A program made the translations under genes and the position numbers. This document shows, piece after piece, positions 50,404-62,364 of a DNA stretch of 64,000 bases. The DNA comes from Protonemura montana (taxonomy: Eukaryota > Arthropoda > Insecta > Plecoptera > Nemouridae): positions 17,283,050 through 17,347,049 of the forward strand of contig OX387610.1 of assembly GCA_947568835.1 (NCBI GenBank), read 5' to 3'. The notes below the pieces were generated by a model, which worked only from the letters and a program-made list of their open reading frames with translations, was not told where the DNA came from and ran no database searches. Numbering within the stretch: the stretch's first letter is position 1; each line of letters starts with the position of its first letter.

Positions 50404-52231
50404 CGCTCCCATACGCTCCAGACTTTCTGCCACGCTAGCCAGTGGCTCCAGACTATCTGCCACGCTAGCCAGAGGCTGCAGACACTCTGCAATGCTAGCC
50501 AGACGCTCCAGACACTCTGCCACGCTAGCCAGAGGCTGAAGACACTCTGCAATGCTACCCAGACGTTCAAGACACTTTGCCTCGCTCCCCAGACGCTCCA
50601 GACACTCTGCCTCGTTAGCCAGGCGCTTCAGAAGCTCTACCTCGCTAGCCAGGCGCTCCAGACACTCTGCCACGGTAGCCAGAGGCTGAAAACACTCAGC
50701 AATGCTAGCCAGACGCTCCAGACACTCTGCCACGCTAGCTAGACGCTCCAGACACTCTGATTCGCTACTTAGACGCTCCAGACACCTTGCCTCGCTACCC
50801 AGACACACCAGACACTCTGCCTCGCTAGCTAAACGCTCCAGACACTCTGCCTTGCTACCCAGACCCTCCAGACCCTCTGTCTCGCTAGCCATGCGCTCCA
50901 GAATTTCTGCCTTGCTACCCAGACGCTCCAGACTATCTGCCACGCTAGCCAGTGGCTCCAGACTATCTGCCACGCTAGCCAGAGGCTCCAGACACTCTGC
51001 CACGCTTGTTAGACAATCCAGACTTTCTGCCTCGCTAGCCAGGCGCTCCAGACACTCTGCCTCGCTAGCCAGGCGCTCCAGACACTCTGCCACGCTAGCC
51101 AGACGCTCCAGACACTCTGATTCGCTACCCAGACGTTCAAGACACTTTGCCTCGCTCCCCAGACGCTCCAGACACTCTGCCTCGTTAGCCAGGCGCTTCA
51201 GAAGCTCTGCCTCGCTAGCCAGGCGCTCCAGACACTCTGCCATTCTAGCCAGACGCTCCAGACTATCTGCTACGCTAGCCAGAGGCTCCAGACACTCTGC
51301 CACGCTAGATAGACGCTCCAGACACTCTGCCTTGCTACCCAGAATCTCCAGACACTCTGCCTCAGTAGCCAGGCGCTCCAGACACTCTGCCTCGCTACCC
51401 AGACGCTTTAGACTATCTGCCACGCTAGCCAGTGGCTCCAGACACTCTGCCACGCTAGCTAGACGCTCCAGGCACTCTGCCTCGCTACTTAGACGCTCCA
51501 GAAACTCTGCCTCACTAGCCAGGCGCTCCAGACACTCTGCCTCGCTACCCAGACGATCCAGACACTCTGCCTCCCTAGCCAGCCGCTTTAGACACTCTGC
51601 CATGCTAGCCAGAGATTTCAGACACTCTGCTACGCTAGCTAGACGCTCCAGACACTCTGCCACGCTAGCTAGACGCTCCAGACACTCTGCCTTGCTACTT
51701 AGACCCTCCAGACACTCTGCCTCGCTAGCCAGGCGCTCCAGACACTCTGCCTCGCTACCCAGACGCTCCAGACTATTTGCCACGCTAGCCAGAGGCTCCA
51801 GACACTCTGCCACGCTAGCTAGACGCTCCAGACACTCTGCCTCGCTAGCCAGGCACTCCAGACACTCTGATTCGCTACCCAGACGTTCCAGACACTTTGC
51901 ATCGCTACCCAGACGCTCCAGACTATCTGCAACGCTAGCCAGAGGCTCCAGAAACTCTGCCACGCTAGCTAGACGCTCCAGACACTCTGCCTTGCTACCC
52001 AGAATCTCAAGACACTCTGCCACGCTAGCCAGTGGCTCCAGCCACTCTGCCACGCTAGCTAGACGCTCCAGGCACTTGCCTCGCTACTTAGACGCTCCAG
52101 ACACTCTGCCTCGCTAGCCAGCCGCTCCAGACACTCTACCACGCTAGCCAGACACTCCAGACACTCTACCACGCAAGCTAGACGCTCCAGGCACTCTGCC
52201 TCGCTAGCCAGGCGTTCCATACACTCTGGCT
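50404..52231. repeat. Array block 13 (61 monomers)
   Basis: It opens with landmark A and contains a CGGTAGCCAG monomer at 50673. It ends with the second kind of 29-bp monomer (52053-52081) followed by five 30-bp monomers. Its closest relative is 59579-60716, which has the same start and end but lacks 690 bp from the middle. Both share CTCTACCTCG (about 50637 and 59812), a variant of the GCTCTGCCTCG type. Confidence 0.85.
52053..52081. repeat. 29-bp monomer with GGCACTTGCCT (second register-shifting type)
   Basis: One base is missing relative to the usual GGCACTCTGCCT. Identical 29-bp monomers occur at 53701-53729, 60538-60566, 62186-62214 and 63834-63862, all in the right 12 kb of the window and each 179 bp before a landmark A (the one for 63834 falls beyond the edge). 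One origin followed by spread with the HOR unit is the simplest explanation. Confidence 0.92.
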
Positions 52232-53879
52232 CGCTCCCATACGCTCCAGACTTTCTGCCACGCTAGCCAGTGGCTCCAGACTATCTGCCACGCTAGCCAG
52301 AGGCTGCAGACACTCTGCAATGCTAGCCAGACGCTCCAGACACTCTGCCACGCTAGCCAGAGGCTGAAGACACTCTGCAATGCTAGCCAGGCGCTCCAGA
52401 CACTCTGCCTCGCTAGCCAGCCGCTCCAGACACTCTGCCATGCTAGCCAGACGCTTCAGACACTCTGGCTAGCAACCCAGACTCTCCAGACACTCTGCCT
52501 CGCTAGCCAGGCGCTCCAGACACTCTGCCACGCTAGCCAGACGCTCCAGGCACTCTGCCTCGCTACTCAGACGCTCCAGACACTCTGCAATGCTAGCCAG
52601 ACGCTCCAGACACTCTGCCACGCTAGCTAGACGCTCCAGACACTCTGATTCGCTACTTAGACGCTCCAGACACCTTGCCTCGCTACCCAGACACACCAGA
52701 CACTCTGCCTCGCTAGCTAAACGCTCCAGACACTCTGCCTTGCTACCCAGACCCTCCAGACACTCTGTCTCGCTAGCCATGCGCTCAAGAATTTCTGCCT
52801 CGCTACCCAGACGCTCCAGACTATCTGCCACGCTAGCCAGTGGCTCCAGACTATCTGCCACGCTAGCCAGAGGCTCCAGACACTCTGCCACGCTTGTTAG
52901 ACAATCCAGACTTTCTGCCATGCTAGCCAGGCGCTCCAGACACTCTGCCTCGCTAGCCAGACGCTCCAGACACTCTGCCTCGTTAGCCAGGCACTTCAGA
53001 AGCTCTGCCTTTCTAGCCAGGCGCTCCAGACACTCTGCCTCGCTACCCAGACGCTTTAGACTATCTGCCACGCTAGCCAGTGGCTCCAGACACTCTGCCA
53101 CGCTAGCTAGACGCTCCAGGCACTCTGCCTCGCTACTTAGACGCTCCAGAAACTCTGCCTCACTAGCCAGGCGCTCCAGACACTCTGCCTCGCTACCCAG
53201 ACGATCCAGACACTCTGCCTCCCTAGCCAGCCGCTTTAGACACTCTGCCATGCTAGCCAGAGATTTCAGACACTCTGCTACGCTAGCTAGACGCTCCAGA
53301 CACTCTGCCACGCTAGCTAGACGCTCCAGACACTCTGCCTTGCTACTTAGACCCTCCAGACACTCTGCCTCGCTAGCCAGGCGCTCCAGACACTCTGCCT
53401 CGCTACCCAGACGCTCCAGACTATTTGCCACGCTAGCCAGAGGCTCCAGACACTCTGCCACGCTAGCTAGACGCTCCAGACACTCTGCCTCGCTAGCCAG
53501 GCACTCCAGACACTCTGATTCGCTACCCAGACGTTCCAGACACTTTGCATCGCTACCCAGACGCTCCAGACTATCTGCAACGCTAGCCAGAGGCTCCAGA
53601 CACTCTGCCACGCTAGCTAGACGCTCCAGACACTCTGCCTTGCTACCCAGAATCTCAAGACACTCTGCCACGCTAGCCAGTGGCTCCAGCCACTCTGCCA
53701 CGCTAGCTAGACGCTCCAGGCACTTGCCTCGCTACTTAGACGCTCCAGACACTCTGCCTCGCTAGCCAGCCGCTCCAGACACTCTACCACGCTAGCCAGA
53801 CACTCCAGACACTCTACCACGCAAGCTAGACGCTCCAGGCACTCTGCCTCGCTAGCCAGGCGTTCCATACACTCTGGCT
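52232..53879. repeat. 1,648-bp HOR unit, copy 1 (55 monomers)
   Basis: It contains landmark A at its start, landmark B (AGCAACCCAG form) at 52471, 239 bp in, and the GGCACTTGCCT monomer at 53701. The monomer order matches 60717-62364 and 62365-64000, and the 391-codon plus frames of the three translate identically as far as I could read. Near 53026 a CTTTCTAGCC monomer of the 690-bp module is joined to CGCTTTAG-type sequence, a hybrid present in all three copies. Confidence 0.88.
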
Positions 53880-54189
53880 CGCTCCCATACGCTCCAGACT
53901 TTCTGCCACGCTAGCCAGTGGCTCCAGACTATCTGCCACGCTAGCCAGAGGCTGCAGACACTCTGCAATGCTAGCCAGACGCTCCAGACACTCTGCCACG
54001 CTAGCCAGAGGCTGAAGACACTCTGCAATGCTAGCCAGGCGCTCCAGACACTCTGCCTCGCTAGCCAGCCGCTCCAGACACTCTGCCATGCTAGCCAGAC
54101 GCTTCAGACACTCTGGCTAGCAACCCAGACTCTCCAGACACTCTGCCTCGCTAGCCAGGCGCTCCAGACACTCTGCCACGCTAGCCAGA

Positions 54190-55480
54190 CGCTCCAGGCA
54201 CTCTGCCTCGCTACTCAGACGCTCCAGACACTCTGCAATGCTAGCCAGACGCTCCAGACACTCTGCCACGCTAGCTAGACGCTCCAGACACTCTGATTCG
54301 CTACTTAGACGCTCCAGACACCTTGCCTCGCTACCCAGACACACCAGACACTCTGCCTCGCTAGCTAAACGCTCCAGACACTCTGCCTTGCTACCCAGAC
54401 CCTCCAGACACTCTGTCTCGCTAGCCATGCGCTCAAGAATTTCTGCCTCGCTACCCAGACGCTCCAGACTATCTGCCACGCTAGCCAGTGGCTCCAGACT
54501 ATCTGCCACGCTAGCCAGAGGCTCCAGACACTCTGCCACGCTTGTTAGACAATCCAGACTTTCTGCCATGCTAGCCAGGCGCTCCAGACACTCTGCCTCG
54601 CTAGCCAGACGCTCCAGACACTCTGCCTCGTTAGCCAGGCACTTCAGAAGCTCTGCCTTTCTAGCCAGGCGCTCCAGACACTCTGCCATTCTAGCCAGAC
54701 GCTCCAGACTATCTGCTACGCTAGCCAGAGGCTCCAGACACTCTGCCACGCTAAATAGACGCTCCAGACACTCTGCCTTGCTACCCAGAATCTCCAGACA
54801 CTTTGCCTCGCTACCCAGACGCTCCAGACTATCTGCAACGCTAGCCAGTGGCTCCAGCCACTCTGCCACGCTAGCTAGACGCTCCAGGCACTCTGCCTCG
54901 CTTCTCAGACGCTCCAGACACTCTGCAATGCTAGCCAGACGCTCCAGACACTCTGCCACGCTAGCTAGACGCTCCAGACACTCTGATTCGCTACTTAGAC
55001 GCTCCAGACACCTTGCCTCGCTACCCAGACACACCAGACACTCTGCCTCGCTAGCTAAACGCTCCAGACACTCTGCCTTGCTACCCAGACCCTCCAGACA
55101 CTCTGTCTCGCTAGCCATGCGCTCAAGAATTTCTGCCTCGCTACCCAGACGCTCCAGACTATCTGCCACGCTAGCCAGTGGCTCCAGACTATCTGCCACG
55201 CTAGCCAGAGGCTCCAGACACTCTGCCACGCTTGTTAGACAATCCAGACTTTCTGCCTTGCTAGCCATACGCTCCAGACACTCTGCCTCGCTAGCCAGAC
55301 GCTCCAGACACTCTGCCTCGTTAGCCAGGCGCTTCAGAAGCTCTGCCTCGCTAGCCAGGCGCTCCAGACACTCTGCCATTCTAGCCAGACGCTCCAGACT
55401 ATCTGCTACGCTAGCCAGAGGCTCCAGACACTCTGCCACGCTAAATAGACGCTCCAGACACTCTGCCTTGCTACCCAGAA
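54190..55480. repeat. 690-bp tandem pair, locus 5
   Basis: CGCTTGTTAG monomers at 54539 and 55229 are 690 bp apart, with the CCATGCTAGCC and GCCATACGC variants that mark first and second modules at 43.9 and 47.1 kb. The module is joined on its left to 1,648-bp-unit sequence. Confidence 0.76.
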
Positions 55481-58413
55481 TCTCCAGACACTCTGCCTCG
55501 CTAGCCAGGCGCTCCAGACACTCTGCCTCGCTACCCAGACGCTTTAGACTATCTGCCACGCTAGCCAGTGGCTCAAGACACTCTGCCACGCTAGCTAGAC
55601 GCTCCAGGTACTCTGCCTCGCTACTTAGACGCTCCAGAAACTCTGCCTCACTAGCCAGGCACTCCAGACACTCTGGCTCGCTACTTAGACGATCCAGACA
55701 CTCTGCCTCCCTAGCCAGCCGCTCCAGACACTCTGCCATGCTAGCCAGAGATTTCAGACACTCTGCTACGCTAGCTAGACGCTCCAGACACTCTGCCACG
55801 CTAGCTAGACGCTCCAGACACTCTGCCTTGCTACTTAGACCCTCCAGACACTCTGCCTCGCTAGCCAGGCGCTCCAGACACTCTGCCTCGCTACCCAGAC
55901 GCTCCAGACTATTTGCCACGCTAGCCAGTGGCTCCAGACTATCTGCCACGCTAGCCAGAGGCTGCAGACACTCTGCAATGCTAGCCAGACGCTCCAGACA
56001 CTCTGCCACGCTAGCCAGAGGCTGAAGACACTCTGCAATGCTAGCCAGGCGCTCCAGACACTCTGCCTCGCTAGCCAGCCGCTCCAGACACTCTGCCATG
56101 CTAGCCAGACGCTTCAGACACTCTGGCTAGCTACCCAGACTCTCCAGACACTCTGCCTCGCTAGCCAGGCGCTCCAGACATTCTGCCACGCTAGCCAGAC
56201 GCTCCAGACACTCTGATTCGCTACCCAGACGTTCAAGACACTTTGCCTCGCTCCCCAGACGCTCCAGACACTCTGCCTCGTTAGCCAGGCGCTTCAGAAG
56301 CTCTGCCTCGCTAGCCAGGCGCTCCAGACACTCTGCCATTCTAGCCAGACGCTCCAGACTATCTGCTACGCTAGCCAGAGGCTCCAGACACTCTGCCACG
56401 CTAAATAGACGCTCCAGACACTCTGCCTTGCTACCCAGAATCTCCAGACACTCTGCCTCGCTAGCCAGGCGCTCCAGACACTCTGCCTCGCTACCCAGAC
56501 GCTTTAGACTATCTGCCACGCTAGCCAGTGGCTCAAGACACTCTGCCACGCTAGCTAGACGCTCCAGGTACTCTGCCTCGCTACTTAGACGCTCCAGAAA
56601 CTCTGCCTCACTAGCCAGGCACTCCAGACACTCTGGCTCGCTACTTAGACGATCCAGACACTCTGCCTCCCTAGCCAGCCGCTCCAGACACTCTGCCATG
56701 CTAGCCAGAGATTTCAGACACTCTGCTACGCTAGCTAGACGCTCCAGACACTCTGCCACGCTAGCTAGACGCTCCAGACACTCTGCCTTGCTACTTAGAC
56801 CCTCCAGACACTCTGCCTCGCTAGCCAGGCGCTCCAGACACTCTGCCTCGCTACCCAGACGCTCCAGACTATTTGCCACGCTAGCCAGTGGCTCCAGACT
56901 ATCTGCCACGCTAGCCAGAGGCTGCAGACACTCTGCAATGCTAGCCAGACGCTCCAGACACTCTGCCACGCTAGCCAGAGGCTGAAGACACTCTGCAATG
57001 CTAGCCAGGCGCTCCAGACACTCTGCCTCGCTAGCCAGCCGCTCCAGACACTCTGCCATGCTAGCCAGACGCTTCAGACACTCTGGCTAGCTACCCAGAC
57101 TCTCCAGACACTCTGCCTCGCTAGCCAGGCGCTCCAGACATTCTGCCACGCTAGCCAGACGCTCCAGACACTCTGATTCGCTACCCAGACGTTCAAGACA
57201 CTTTGCCTCGCTCCCCAGACGCTCCAGACACTCTGCCTCGTTAGCCAGGCGCTTCAGAAGCTCTGCCTCGCTAGCCAGGCGCTCCAGACACTCTGCCATT
57301 CTAGCCAGACGCTCCAGACTATCTGCTACGCTAGCCAGAGGCTCCAGACACTCTGCCACGCTAAATAGACGCTCCAGACACTCTGCCTTGCTACCCAGAA
57401 TCTCCAGACACTCTGCCTCGCTAGCCAGGCGCTCCAGACACTCTGCCTCGCTACCCAGACGCTTTAGACTATCTGCCACGCTAGCCAGTGGCTCAAGACA
57501 CTCTGCCACGCTAGCTAGACGCTCCAGGTACTCTGCCTCGCTACTTAGACGCTCCAGAAACTCTGCCTCACTAGCCAGGCACTCCAGACACTCTGGCTCG
57601 CTACTTAGACGATCCAGACACTCTGCCTCCCTAGCCAGCCGCTCCAGACACTCTGCCATGCTAGCCAGAGATTTCAGACACTCTGCTACGCTAGCTAGAC
57701 GCTCCAGACACTCTGCCACGCTAGCTAGACGCTCCAGACACTCTGCCTTGCTACTTAGACCCTCCAGACACTCTGCCTCGCTAGCCAGGCGCTCCAGACA
57801 CTCTGCCTCGCTACCCAGACGCTCCAGACTATTTGCCACGCTAGCCAGTGGCTCCAGACTATCTGCCACGCTAGCCAGAGGCTGCAGACACTCTGCAATG
57901 CTAGCCAGACGCTCCAGACACTCTGCCACGCTAGCCAGAGGCTGAAGACACTCTGCAATGCTAGCCAGGCGCTCCAGACACTCTGCCTCGCTAGCCAGCC
58001 GCTCCAGACACTCTGCCATGCTAGCCAGACGCTTCAGACACTCTGGCTAGCTACCCAGACTCTCCAGACACTCTGCCTCGCTAGCCAGGCGCTCCAGACA
58101 TTCTGCCACGCTAGCCAGACGCTCCAGACACTCTGATTCGCTACCCAGACGTTCAAGACACTTTGCCTCGCTCCCCAGACGCTCCAGACACTCTGCCTCG
58201 TTAGCCAGGCGCTTCAGAAGCTCTGCCTCGCTAGCCAGGCGCTCCAGACACTCTGCCATTCTAGCCAGACGCTCCAGACTATCTGCTACGCTAGCCAGAG
58301 GCTCCAGACACTCTGCCACGCTAAATAGACGCTCCAGACACTCTGCCTTGCTACCCAGAATCTCCAGACACTCTGCCTCGCTAGCCAGGCGCTCCAGACA
58401 CTCTGCCTCGCTA
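55295..58413. repeat. 960-bp (32-monomer) HOR in tandem, no visible differences
   Basis: Units 56129-57088 and 57089-58048 look identical base for base by eye. Identity at a 960-bp shift extends left to about 55295 and right to about 58413, so a little over three copies are present. At about 58414 the sequence changes from the CGCTTTAGACTATC type to the CGCTCCAGACTATT type. This is the most homogeneous part of the window and so probably the most recent amplification or conversion. Confidence 0.87.
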
Positions 58414-59578
58414 CCCAGACGCTCCAGACTATTTGCCACGCTAGCCAGTGGCTCCAGACACTCTGCCACGCTAGCTAGACGCTCCAAGCACTCTGCCTCG
58501 CTACTTAGACGCTCCAGAAACTCTGCCTCACTAGCCAGGCACTCCAGACACTCTGGCTCGCTACCCAGACGATCCAGACACTCTGCCTCCCTAGCCAGCC
58601 GCTTTAGACACTCTGCCATGCTAGCCAGAGATTTCAGACACTCTGCTACGCTAGCTAGACGCTCCAGACACTCTGCCACGCTAGCTAGACGCTCCAGACA
58701 CTCTGCCTTGCTACTTAGACCCTCCAGACACTCTGCCTCGCTAGCCAGGCGCTCCAGACACTCTGCCTCGCTAGCCAGGCGCTCCAGACACTCTGCCTCG
58801 CTACCCAGACGCTCCAGACTATTTGCCACGCTAGCCAGTGGCTCCAGACACTCTGCCACGCTAGCTAGACGCTCCAAGCACTCTGCCTCGCTACTTAGAC
58901 GCTCCAGAAACTCTGCCTCACTAGCCAGGCACTCCAGACACTCTGGCTCGCTACCCAGACGATCCAGACACTCTGCCTCCCTAGCCAGCCGCTTTAGACA
59001 CTCTGCCATGCTAGCCAGAGATTTCAGACACTCTGCTACGCTAGCTAGACGCTCCAGACACTCTGCCTTGCTACTTAGACCCTCCAGACACTCTGCCTCG
59101 CTAGCCAGGCGCTCCAGACACTCTACCTCGCTACCCAGACGCTCCAGACTATTTGCCACGCTAGCCAGAGGCTCCAGACACTCTGCCACGCTAGCTAGAC
59201 GCTCCAGACACTCTGCCTCGCTAGCCAGGCACTCCAGACACTCTGATTCGCTACCCAGACGTTCCAGACACTTTTCCTCGCTACCCAGACGCTCCAGACT
59301 ATCTGCAACGCTAGCCAGAGGCTCCAGACACTCTGCCACGCTAGCTTGACGCTCCAGACACTCTGCCTTGCTACCCAGAATCTCCAGACACTCTGCCACG
59401 CTAGCCAGTGGCTCCAGCCACTCTGCCACGCTAGCTAGACGCTCCAGGCACTCTGCCTCGCTACTTAGACGCTCCAGACACTCTGCCTCGCTAGCCAGCC
59501 GCTCCAGACACTCTACCACGCAAGCTAGACGCTCCAGGCACTCTGCATCGCTAGCCAGGCGTTCCAGACACTCTGGCT

Positions 59579-60716
59579 CGCTCCCATACGCTCCAGACTT
59601 TCTGCCACGCTAGCCAGTGGCTCCAGACTATCTGCCACGCTAGCCAGAGGCTGCAGACACTCTGCAATGCTAGCCAGACGCTCCAGACACTCTGCCACGC
59701 TAGCCAGAGGCTGAAGACACTCTGCAATGCTACCCAGACGTTCAAGACACTTTGCCTCGCTCCCCAGACGCTCCAGACACTCTGCCTCGTTAGCCAGGCG
59801 CTTCAGAAGCTCTACCTCGCTAGCCAGGCGCTCCAGACACTCTGCCACGGTAGCCAGGCGCTCCAGACACTCTGCCTCGCTACCCAGACGCTTTAGACTA
59901 TCTGCCACGCTAGCCAGTGGCTCCAGACACTCTGCCACGCTAGCTAGACGCTCCAGGCACTCTGCCTCGCTACTTAGACGCTCCAGAAACTCTGCCTCAC
60001 TAGCCAGGCGCTCCAGACACTCTGCCTCGCTACCCAGACGATCCAGACACTCTGCCTCCCTAGCCAGCCGCTTTAGACACTCTGCCATGCTAGCCAGAGA
60101 TTTCAGACACTCTGCTACGCTAGCTAGACGCTCCAGACACTCTGCCACGCTAGCTAGACGCTCCAGACACTCTGCCTTGCTACTTAGACCCTCCAGACAC
60201 TCTGCCTCGCTAGCCAGGCGCTCCAGACACTCTGCCTCGCTACCCAGACGCTCCAGACTATTTGCCACGCTAGCCAGAGGCTCCAGACACTCTGCCACGC
60301 TAGCTAGACGCTCCAGACACTCTGCCTCGCTAGCCAGGCACTCCAGACACTCTGATTCGCTACCCAGACGTTCCAGACACTTTGCATCGCTACCCAGACG
60401 CTCCAGACTATCTGCAACGCTAGCCAGAGGCTCCAGAAACTCTGCCACGCTAGCTAGACGCTCCAGACACTCTGCCTTGCTACCCAGAATCTCAAGACAC
60501 TCTGCCACGCTAGCCAGTGGCTCCAGCCACTCTGCCACGCTAGCTAGACGCTCCAGGCACTTGCCTCGCTACTTAGACGCTCCAGACACTCTGCCTCGCT
60601 AGCCAGCCGCTCCAGACACTCTACCACGCTAGCCAGACACTCCAGACACTCTACCACGCAAGCTAGACGCTCCAGGCACTCTGCCTCGCTAGCCAGGCGT
60701 TCCATACACTCTGGCT
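59579..60716. repeat. Array block 16 (38 monomers), 690-bp deletion form of block 13
   Basis: It matches 50404-52231 at both ends. The monomer at 59848 begins CGGTAGCCAG and continues GCGCTCCAGACACTC, joining the block-13 positions near 50682 and 51372. Exactly 23 monomers are missing and the register is kept. A private CTCTACCTCG variant left of the join is shared with block 13. Confidence 0.87.
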
Positions 60717-62364
60717 CGCTCCCATACGCTCCAGACTTTCTGCCACGCTAGCCAGTGGCTCCAGACTATCTGCCACGCTAGCCAGAGGCTGCAGACACTC
60801 TGCAATGCTAGCCAGACGCTCCAGACACTCTGCCACGCTAGCCAGAGGCTGAAGACACTCTGCAATGCTAGCCAGGCGCTCCAGACACTCTGCCTCGCTA
60901 GCCAGCCGCTCCAGACACTCTGCCATGCTAGCCAGACGCTTCAGACACTCTGGCTAGCAACCCAGACTCTCCAGACACTCTGCCTCGCTAGCCAGGCGCT
61001 CCAGACACTCTGCCACGCTAGCCAGACGCTCCAGGCACTCTGCCTCGCTACTCAGACGCTCCAGACACTCTGCAATGCTAGCCAGACGCTCCAGACACTC
61101 TGCCACGCTAGCTAGACGCTCCAGACACTCTGATTCGCTACTTAGACGCTCCAGACACCTTGCCTCGCTACCCAGACACACCAGACACTCTGCCTCGCTA
61201 GCTAAACGCTCCAGACACTCTGCCTTGCTACCCAGACCCTCCAGACACTCTGTCTCGCTAGCCATGCGCTCAAGAATTTCTGCCTCGCTACCCAGACGCT
61301 CCAGACTATCTGCCACGCTAGCCAGTGGCTCCAGACTATCTGCCACGCTAGCCAGAGGCTCCAGACACTCTGCCACGCTTGTTAGACAATCCAGACTTTC
61401 TGCCATGCTAGCCAGGCGCTCCAGACACTCTGCCTCGCTAGCCAGACGCTCCAGACACTCTGCCTCGTTAGCCAGGCACTTCAGAAGCTCTGCCTTTCTA
61501 GCCAGGCGCTCCAGACACTCTGCCTCGCTACCCAGACGCTTTAGACTATCTGCCACGCTAGCCAGTGGCTCCAGACACTCTGCCACGCTAGCTAGACGCT
61601 CCAGGCACTCTGCCTCGCTACTTAGACGCTCCAGAAACTCTGCCTCACTAGCCAGGCGCTCCAGACACTCTGCCTCGCTACCCAGACGATCCAGACACTC
61701 TGCCTCCCTAGCCAGCCGCTTTAGACACTCTGCCATGCTAGCCAGAGATTTCAGACACTCTGCTACGCTAGCTAGACGCTCCAGACACTCTGCCACGCTA
61801 GCTAGACGCTCCAGACACTCTGCCTTGCTACTTAGACCCTCCAGACACTCTGCCTCGCTAGCCAGGCGCTCCAGACACTCTGCCTCGCTACCCAGACGCT
61901 CCAGACTATTTGCCACGCTAGCCAGAGGCTCCAGACACTCTGCCACGCTAGCTAGACGCTCCAGACACTCTGCCTCGCTAGCCAGGCACTCCAGACACTC
62001 TGATTCGCTACCCAGACGTTCCAGACACTTTGCATCGCTACCCAGACGCTCCAGACTATCTGCAACGCTAGCCAGAGGCTCCAGACACTCTGCCACGCTA
62101 GCTAGACGCTCCAGACACTCTGCCTTGCTACCCAGAATCTCAAGACACTCTGCCACGCTAGCCAGTGGCTCCAGCCACTCTGCCACGCTAGCTAGACGCT
62201 CCAGGCACTTGCCTCGCTACTTAGACGCTCCAGACACTCTGCCTCGCTAGCCAGCCGCTCCAGACACTCTACCACGCTAGCCAGACACTCCAGACACTCT
62301 ACCACGCAAGCTAGACGCTCCAGGCACTCTGCCTCGCTAGCCAGGCGTTCCATACACTCTGGCT
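60717..62364. repeat. 1,648-bp HOR unit, copy 2 (55 monomers)
   Basis: Landmark A is at 60717, landmark B (AGCAACCCAG) at 60956 and the GGCACTTGCCT monomer at 62186. It lies 8,485 bp to the right of copy 1 and directly next to copy 3. No differences among the three copies were noticed. Confidence 0.88.

Larger units (their letters stand above)
53880..59578. repeat. Array block 15 (190 monomers)
   Basis: The first ~780 bp match the 1,648-bp unit (landmark B as AGCAACCCAG at 54119). It then continues as the 690-bp pair and right part of the 3-kb units. Further B landmarks at 56129, 57089 and 58049 bound two exact-length 960-bp units. The final 1,530 bp are a longer relative of 49084-50403 (1,320 bp), with 7 extra monomers. 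Private changes are ACTTTTCCTCG near 59270 and GCTAGCTTGACG near 59341. Confidence 0.84.
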
